Assembly (NCBI GenBank): GCA_029718625.1
Contig: CM056396.1
Span: 26,843,780 to 26,907,779 of the forward strand
Direction of reading: 5' to 3'
DNA: 64,000 bases
Source of the DNA: Synaphobranchus kaupii
Lineage: Eukaryota; Chordata; Actinopteri; Anguilliformes; Synaphobranchidae
Shown: positions 57,249 through 64,000 of the stretch, piece after piece
Layout of the letters: every line of letters begins with the position of its first letter
Numbering within the stretch: the first letter of the stretch is position 1
Made by a program: the position numbers and the translations under genes
The notes under the pieces: model-generated
The model's database searches: none
The model's input: only the letters and a program-made list of their open reading frames with translations
What the model was told of the DNA's origin: nothing

Positions 57249-58776
57249 CACTACTCACAAAAAGTTAGGGATATTCGGTTTTCGGGTGAAATTTCAGGAT
57301 GAACCTAAAATGCACTATAACCTTTACAGGTGAAATTAATTTGACCTTCTCTAAACTTTTGAATGCACATGTCCAACTATTCAGTGTTTCAGTACTTTTT
57401 GCACAACTTGCTGTTCTCTAACAAGGAGCTGAACGGCAAAATTCACAACATCTGTTTGATCCATGAATCGACCAATAAATTTCCTGGTTCAATTAGAATT
57501 GGTATTTAAACAGTCCTCTTCATCATGCTGTTCACATTTTGACATCATGAGACCAAGACGACACCTAACAATTGATCAACAGTACCTCGCCATTGCGAGG
57601 CTTCAAACAGGATGTTCTCAGAGGGAAGTGGCCACTGAGCTTAGAGTGTCACAGAGTGTCATCAGCAGGTTGCAACAGAGATACAGAGAGACTGGAAGAG
57701 TCACAGAAAGGCATAGAAGTGGACGTCCTTTGGCCACATCCCACACTGATGACCGCTTCATTGTGAACAGTGCCCTGCGGAACCGGATGATGAATGCCAC
57801 TCAACTCCAGGCACATTTAAGGGAGGTGAGAGGCACCCAAGTGTCACGTCAGACCATTCGAAACCGTTTACATCAGCGTGGTCTGCGTGCTAGACGACCT
57901 GCAAGGGTACCTGACCACACCACCAGGCACAGGCGTCATCGTCTTGCATGGGCCAGGGAGCATTTACGCTGGACGAGGGACCAGTGGGCCTCAGTGCTGT
58001 TCTCTGATGAAAGTCGATTCACGTTGAGCAGAAATGATGGCCGCCAACGATGTTGGAGACGTCAAGGAGAGCGCTATGCATCAGCCACTGTTGTCACCAG
58101 ACGACCCTTTGGTGGTGGCGGTGTTACAGTGTGGGCAGGTGTGTCTAGTCAATACAGAACTGCCCTACACTTTGTGAATGGTACAGTGACAAGCCCATAC
58201 TACCTGAATAACATCATTAATCCAGTCATTGTGCCCCTGCATGAACAACACAGGCCTAATTTCATCTTCATGGACGACAATGCTCCAGCTCATCGAGGTC
58301 GCATCATTAGGGAAAGGCTGCTGGAGACTGGGGTACCTTAAATGGAGTGGCCTGCACTTTCTCCAGACCTGAATCCCATAGAAAACCTATGGGATCAGCT
58401 GACTCACTGTGTAGAGGCTCGTAACTCTGTACCCAAGAACCTCAATGACCTGAGGGCCGCCCTTCAAGAAGAGTGGGATGCCATGCCTCAGCAGACAATA
58501 AGTCGACTTGTGAACAGCATGAGACGTCGTTGTCAAGCTGTAATTGATGCTCAAGGGCACATGACAAGTTATTGAGACATTGACATTTTTGTTGTGGTAT
58601 ACCCACCACTGTTGTTGGCTTTTGTTTCAATAAATTGTTTGAGATGAGGAAATCACCATTGCATGCTTCTACTTAAATGCCCTACTTTCATGATACGTAT
58701 AATATCACTGTAGCGTGAACTTACATTTTCCATAAATTTCACCCGAAAGCCAAATATCCCTAACTTTTTGTGAGTA

Positions 58777-58779
<3 letters not shown>
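57249..58779 (+). mobile_element. Tc1-like element with DD34E transposase, copy B (inactive)
   Basis: 1531 bp, same ends as 33969-35495 and nearly the same sequence. Inserted at TA within an (AT)n tract of giant element copy 2; copy 1 lacks it, so it arrived after the two giant copies separated. Confidence 0.95.
57547..58575 (+). pseudogene. Tc1-like transposase, copy B, one stop codon
   Basis: Complete frame from [19 protein letters not shown] to AQGHMTSY (342 codons before the terminal stop) interrupted by a single TAA at 58339-58341, where copy A has CAA. HTH region at about residues 10-55, a second basic helical region with [19 protein letters not shown], catalytic Asp in LFSDESRF, Asp in [11 protein letters not shown] and Glu in NPIENLWD, with 34 residues between the last two (DD34E). 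Translation would stop after the second Asp, so it lacks the catalytic Glu and should be inactive. Confidence 0.95.
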
Positions 58780-58808
<29 letters not shown>

Positions 58809-59363
58809 GCCTCCTATATATATAGTTATCTTAACGCATAGCGGACACTTGTGCCCGTTTATGCGGTCTAAAGTGCAGTAGTCTATAACGTTGATATTGG
58901 AAGGTTATCGTATAACGTTAGCTATGTCCATTGCAGTTTCGAGGGGGTTACGTTAAGATTAGCCAAATGTGTTCTAAAGTATAACTCACGTTATGCTATA
59001 CCTGGCTTATTTTCTTTTAAATGTGCATCGAGCTACTATTGGTGTATTATCAACAGGCTTTTGTGATAGGATGTCCTTTCTAGGCCTCTGGCTGCTACTG
59101 CGAGCTAACTTAGCTAACGGTAGCTAACAAAGTTACCTTTCATTTAGCTTTTTTATTCGGTAGCATAACTTTGCAGTCGTCGCTATACATGTATATGGTC
59201 GCTAACTAGAGTTACAACGGCAGCCATTACTCTGTGAAAAGGGAGAAAATGATCACCTTCACGTGACAGGTCACGTTGGCCAATCAGAGAAAAAACTTTG
59301 GGCCGTGGAAACGGTGCCGTTTTGAGAAGGCTTCTTCCTTTCTAGTTAATATATAGTTCTATG

Positions 59364-59371
59364 GATGTAGT
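59364..59371. other. Right 8-bp target-site duplication
   Basis: GATGTAGT directly after the terminal TTCTATG; pairs with 47169-47176. Confidence 0.85.
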
Positions 59372-59590
59372 AGTGTACATCGTTTGTACGCTACATTTTG
59401 TGGTGCATTATGGGGGATATTGAGTGAACTATTTAGGATGTCGCGTTTTGAATTCGGACACCCTACAAAATGGCCGATACCCTAAATAGTGCACTATAAA
59501 GTGTATAGGGAGCCATTCCGAACACAGCTACCTACATTTATTTTGTCACCACTACCGTAATGCCAAGCTAGAAGTGTGAGAAATGGTCCG
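59372..59590. other. Right flank of the tandem giant element
   Basis: Includes GTGCACTATAAAGTGTATAG, GGAGCCATTCCGAACAC, a phrase typical of a common fish interspersed repeat. No gene. Confidence 0.45.
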
Positions 59591-60190
59591 AGAAATGTTT
59601 TAATATTTTTGTTATAACGATAAGCAAGATTAAAACCGTGCTGCCCAACAACCTTGCTAGCTAACGTTACTTACTTGGAAATATAATTTAGGCTAACGTT
59701 ACTTGTAGTTAGCAATCACGTTCTTCCTGCCACCATAGACTACTTTAACTATTACATATTTACTTAAACCTTTTCTGCCAGTCAAATAATGAGCACATAC
59801 GAGTTGGTAATCTTTTGTTTAAATAAAATATATTTAAATTAGCAAAGTATAAACCGTGCTGCTCAGCAACCTTTCTAGCTAAAATTGAATTGACTTCGTT
59901 AGCAATCAAGTTGTAGCTACCTGCCATCGTGCTTTAAACGTTATATTTGTATTTGCAGTACCTTTTCTACCAGTTAACTAATGAGCACACACTAGCTGTT
60001 AAGTTCTGGGTTTTAATATTTTTGTTTCCAGATTTTAAATGAGTAACCCAAGTATAAACTGCGCTGCTCAACAACCTTGCAACCCGTTAGCAATCTAATT
60101 GACTTCCAATTAGCAAAGTAGACTAGGCTACCTGCCAAATTTTTATTTTTCGGTAACATTACCTTTTCTAGTTGTGTTCGGTGTGCAAAC
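59590..60190. repeat. Old tandem triplication, unit about 210 bp
   Basis: The phrase GTGCTGCCCAACAACCTTGC recurs, diverged, at about 59638, 59854 and 60061; each is followed by TTAGCAATC(A/T)A..CTACCTGCCA and CCTTTTCT(A/G)CCAGT. Period 215 then 207 bp. Confidence 0.8.
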
Positions 60191-62590
60191 GGTAAACAAG
60201 CAAGCTTGTTAGATATACATATTAAGTTAAGCAAATAACACACTACATTTTACACTTACCAATATTCCACCAGTGTCTGTCCTTCTCCAAGATCTGCAGC
60301 ATCTGATTGATTAGATCGTTTAGCACCTGCAGAAGTATCCGCGCCACGTTGATGGGGGAGGGGTGACAAAAAAGTAGTGCGCCATTTACGCCAAGGCATG
60401 TGCTGGGCCGATTCCAAAGAAATTGGATTGTTGAATTAAAAAGGCCCACATAGCCTACATCACGAAAATAACAAGTTATCTCTACAGCGCACTTATCCTG
60501 GCGCGCACCGCCTAGTAAGGAAAACCAATGGAGGGTGTGGACGTCGCTGCATGGTCGCGCAGGGGACATTAAAAGTCAGCGTCTGTGTGTAGCTAGCCTA
60601 GCAACCATAGGTAGCAACACTGTGGGCAATTTCTTATTATTGAGCAGGGGTGGAAAGAGTAGAAGCCTACCGTTACTTTGCAGAAATTTTACAATAAAAA
60701 TGCTGTTCCGAAAGATACTCCAGTATTAGTAAACGGTGATAATTTCATTGTACTTCATAATGAATTGATCTTTTAAAAGTAGCAAAGTATATTACTTCAT
60801 GTAACACATAGGCTACTTCAGAGTAAAATTAGACAGGAAAACCTTCATGAAAGTTGGAAAAAACTAATTTCAGTAACAGCTGAAATGTATTAGCCTACTT
60901 CAACTTCTGATATTGATGTCCCGAATTAGGCTAATAAAGAATTTAAGACCCAAATTAACTAAAAATGTAAGAACACTAATGAAAAGGGAAATTCCTGATC
61001 ACATCCCAATCTTCCAGTCAGTATGAAACTTGTGGTTATGGCAAAATCCTCTCACTTTTGTCTGTTGAAGGTACTGAAGTTCATGCAAGTGATTGCACAC
61101 ATTAACCATGTGCATCAGCACTCATCGATTTCCACTAGCCTAAATGTTTGCTTCCCAAGAAACTATGCCTTCCTGCTGCATCTATGATGTGTGACAGCCT
61201 GGTAAAGCCTCAGAACGGAAACCTCACTGAGCAACTTTGTCACTCGATATAGCAGGTACCTCTAAGAACCTCTTACAACTTTCCAAAAACAAACACCGAT
61301 AAATCTCATAACTTTTCATGACCATTATTTTATTTGGCAATATTTTTGAGATGTTCAGATATTGAACCAACAAATATTACTTGACTTAGTTGTTTTGACA
61401 AAAATGAGCATGTTGTCACAGTTGTGCCCTTTCACAGTTCACTCAGTGCAACAATGCTAGCAAGTGCTAGCCAAGGACAACTAGTTTCCATTGTACAGAT
61501 TGATAAATTGTTCCATTATGCCCCTTTTTTAAATCATATTTCCCTGAAAGAATGGAGTATTATTCTGTGAGACAATGAATTTGTAACTCCTGCTAACCTA
61601 TAGCCAGAAGTGTCAGAAGTCAGAAGCCAGTGTCATTGCTTTAACATGGTCAGATGTGGAGCATTTCATTGCAACCCATAATCAAAAGCTGAGAGTCTGT
61701 TCTTTTGCTTCATATTCATTTTTGACAATATGAAATCTAGTTCAAAATTTTTGTTGATTCAGCAGAAAATGTTAAAAAATTCAGTTCACTAATAATTTCA
61801 CCACTGCGCAGTAACTGATTAGGAATATTATGATTCACGTGATAAAAGTTTGTATGCACTTTTTTCTTGCCTTATTAGCACAATTTTAAAGATATGAGCC
61901 CCTCAAATGTCTGACGATATAGCTCAGACAGACGATTCAGGGATGTGTGTTATGATTTTAAGAACAAGAGAATTGGCCTAGGATTACTGATCAGCAGTGG
62001 CGTAGAGATTTCTGATTGTGAGAATAACTATACGAAACTGAGCACAGCCCGGGTGGCTGCAAGCTGCAGCAGCAGAGGTAGCTACTACTTGCTATTGTGT
62101 TTCCAGTCAATGTGGAAGCTTCGCTGCCTCTTACTGGTTGGAATAATGATGTTATTTTTGGTATTTTAGCTTTAGCTTATTTAGACAATGTTTTTTGCTA
62201 TGTTTTTGGCACCATTGGGAGACTTTTTACTCGTTATCTTGAGAAATAAACCACATACTCATGCTCCAAATTGATTTACACAGCCCACATTGCTGCCATA
62301 ATGCAATCCTGCAGGTTTGCACTCTACAGCTTACACTACAGCAAACTCTGAGTTGGCTGGCAGATGTTGCAGGTGTGTTATGATCCGACCGTTACGCTCC
62401 CATTAATTGCTACTTGGAATGTTGGTGATTTACAAATTTAGCCCTTTTTCTTTGTGCACTAATTAGTCGCTCTGGATAAAAGTGATATCTAAATGCCTAA
62501 AATGTAAAAAAATGACCAGTGTGATGATATCGTAATGATTTATTGCGAATCTTGAACAAGGCTCATGCTGGGTTATTTGCAAAGTCAGGG
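60191..62590. other. Intergenic; one weak exon candidate, otherwise nothing
   Basis: On the minus strand, CTTCTGCAG (ending about 60331) and ATATTG|GTAAGTG (about 60259) could bound an exon encoding VLNDLINQMLQILEKDRHWW. No partner exon or family is visible. The rest is AT-rich with no recognisable gene. Confidence 0.35.
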
Positions 62591-62609
62591 TTTCAGTACA
62601 AGGAATGAC

Positions 62610-62840
62610 ATGAAGGGCTCTATCTTGACAATTTTAGCGCTTGGTCTAAAACGTATGGCGCAAGTGCATTTAGGGCATGCCCAAGTCCAATTTTGCTATA
62701 GACCGCGTGCTATTTGAGCGCGAAGTACGGCGCAAGGTGCAAATGGGCTGAACTTCATTAATGTCTAGGTGTGTCTTGGGCGTAAAATGCAATAAACCAA
62801 TCAAAATGCCATATCCCATTCCCTTTAAAAGCCTGCTTTT
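62610..62840. mobile_element. Terminal part of an interspersed DNA-transposon-like repeat
   Basis: GGGCTCTATCTTGACAATTT followed by GCGCAAGTGCATTTAGGGC and TGGGCGTAAAATGCAATAAAC resembles the end of a common fish repeat that I believe is Harbinger-type. The other end is not seen. Confidence 0.45.
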
Positions 62841-63680
62841 CCACCTTGGAAGATTGCTTATATGATGGCGAAACAGACATGCTCGTGCTTGTGTAGTTAA
62901 AGTGTGCGAGCAAGGAATAGGCTACATGGAATAGGCTACATGGATCAATAGTATGATCAATATTATTCGGACTAACCGTTATGACGCGTTTTGATTAACA
63001 TTATCTTTAACATAAGGATTTAACACCGGCATGGCCCCGGTAATTCCCGACAGTGCTGTTATTTTAGAAAATATATGCGGTTTAATTTAGTTAAAGGACC
63101 ACTGCAATACAGAATTTTTGCTTTGCATTGGGATAAACGTGAGTCCCCTCATCATGAAATCATTGATGAAAAAAAAAAAATCACTGATTGAAAATTATAG
63201 CCAATTTTAGCATATTTTAAATGACTTTCACACCTAACTATGCCCGCCCCCTAAACAAATCAAGGTTGTCAAGCTGTAGATCACATGACCTTCTGACGTC
63301 AACTAAAGAACGATTAGGGTGGGCGATACTGCAAAATACAGGGCCAGTATTGCCGATACCGATACCGATACGATACTTTTTACCAGTAGCGAATGCTGGG
63401 TTTACAACTTTGGCCCTCTGCCAGGGTCCAGCGCCTTTCTCCTGTTTTCTGCGCACCAGTCAACAAGTGATTCTCTCTCTCTCCCTGTATGTATACATAC
63501 CCGCATCCGTCAGACTTAACCAAATAGTTGCACCACTCTCCCACCTCGCATAGCCACCTTTCTCTCTCTCTGTGTGTGAGTGTGCGTGCTCGTCTCGCTC
63601 GCTCTATCACAACGGACACGTGTATAAATGTAGTTTTATTTTGAAATTTGTTTTATTTTGAAAATTGAACGGATGCTCTA
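62841..63680. other. Non-coding, old repeats
   Basis: GGGTGGGCGATACTGC and CCGATACCGATACGATAC (63318-63376) look like a decayed interspersed repeat end; short (TC)n at 63471-63484 and 63562-63573. No gene. Confidence 0.4.
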
Positions 63681-63682
63681 TG

Positions 63683-63810
63683 CCAGTGGTTCCCAACCCT
63701 GGTCCTGGGGACCCCCTGTGTATGCTGGGGACCCCCTGTGTATGCTGGTTTTCGTTCCAACCACAATTGCAATACCAGAATTTTAACAAGTTGTTAATTT
63801 TTCTTAATTA
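63683..63810 (+). mobile_element. hAT-like MITE end
   Basis: CAGTGGTTCCCAACCCTGGT, CCTGGGGACCCCCTGTGTAT is the left end of a familiar fish hAT-type MITE. A 22-bp stretch, GGGGACCCCCTGTGTATGCT and GG, is present twice. The right end was not found before the window ends. Confidence 0.6.
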
Positions 63811-64000
63811 GGTGTTTTTAATGTTTAGAGGGATTATTTACGTTCTTAAGCCACATTATGTTAGTAATAGCTATGCATGCCATGAAGACTAAAAGTCCAA
63901 GATTCACATTGTGTTGTATTGTAAACAATTAAAAGGAGGTAAATGTTTTAACTGATCAAATTAAAGACTGAGGTGAATCAATAGGCTCATAATTGGTGAA

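Larger units (their letters stand above)
52554..59363. mobile_element. Giant TIR element, copy 2 (6.81 kb, with nested insertions)
   Basis: Same ends and same orientation as copy 1. Outer parts 52554-53869 and 55225-59363 correspond to copy 1, apart from a Tc1 and flanking AT-rich and extra sequence between about 57175 and 58880. The core 53870-55224 replaces copy 1's core. Subtracting the Tc1 it is similar in size to copy 1. No transposase frame was found. Confidence 0.85.

Noticed and set aside
1..64000. CRISPR arrays, operons, bacterial promoters or phage genes
   Set aside because: Spliced vertebrate-type genes and fish transposons throughout; the direct repeats are minisatellites without unique spacers.

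Overview
This window looks like nuclear DNA of a ray-finned (teleost) fish. It has spliced vertebrate-type genes with GT/AG introns, very dense microsatellites and minisatellites, fish-type Tc1 transposons, hAT-like MITEs, tRNA- and 5S-derived SINEs and fragments of several LINE families. It also carries a member of the rapunzel family, which is known to me from fish. One 500-base run of N (7599-8098) shows it is an assembled scaffold.

Layout. 1-4.6 kb: no recognisable gene, one internally deleted Tc1 relic. 4.68-6.65 kb (+): four exons of a PEAR1/MEGF10-type receptor (signal peptide, EMI domain, first EGF repeat), with single-base indels in three of the four and no later EGF exons found, so probably a decayed copy. 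8-14.5 kb: satellite DNA, a damaged Tc1 and a hAT-like MITE. 16.1-21.3 kb (-): exons of a four-transmembrane MS4A/CD20-like protein, with one exon not located and the C-terminus unresolved. 24.4-27.0 kb: an L1/Tx1-like relic on the minus strand and a fresh-looking, 5'-truncated I/Nimb-type LINE with perfect target-site duplications. 27.4-31.3 kb (+): a complete four-exon gene for an uncharacterised 368-residue protein (N-terminal coiled coil, basic C-terminus). 33.1-35.5 kb: SINEs and a 1.5-kb Tc1-like element. 35.6-36.8 kb (+): an intact rapunzel-family gene. 38.0-39.2 kb (-): the last two coding exons of a PI-PLC X-domain phosphodiesterase. 39.8-47.1 kb: a 5S-rRNA-derived SINE, MITEs and LINE debris.

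The most unusual structure is at 47,177-59,363: two large elements (5.36 and 6.81 kb) in direct tandem, each with the same terminal inverted repeats (CATAGAA..CTAGAAAGG), separated by 18 bp. Only the outermost ends share an 8-bp target-site duplication (GATGTAGT). The two copies agree in their outer parts but carry entirely different cores. Copy 1 contains what reads as a complete three-exon gene for a 57-residue single-pass membrane protein. Copy 2 instead contains a 1.35-kb block bounded and studded by the motif TAAAATGGGCCA, plus a nested Tc1. I found no transposase in either copy, so these look like non-autonomous, cargo-carrying DNA transposons.

The host genes do not form an obvious functional pathway; the window is mostly a record of transposon activity around a few independent genes. 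All identifications come from reading the sequence and from remembered family features; no database search was made.
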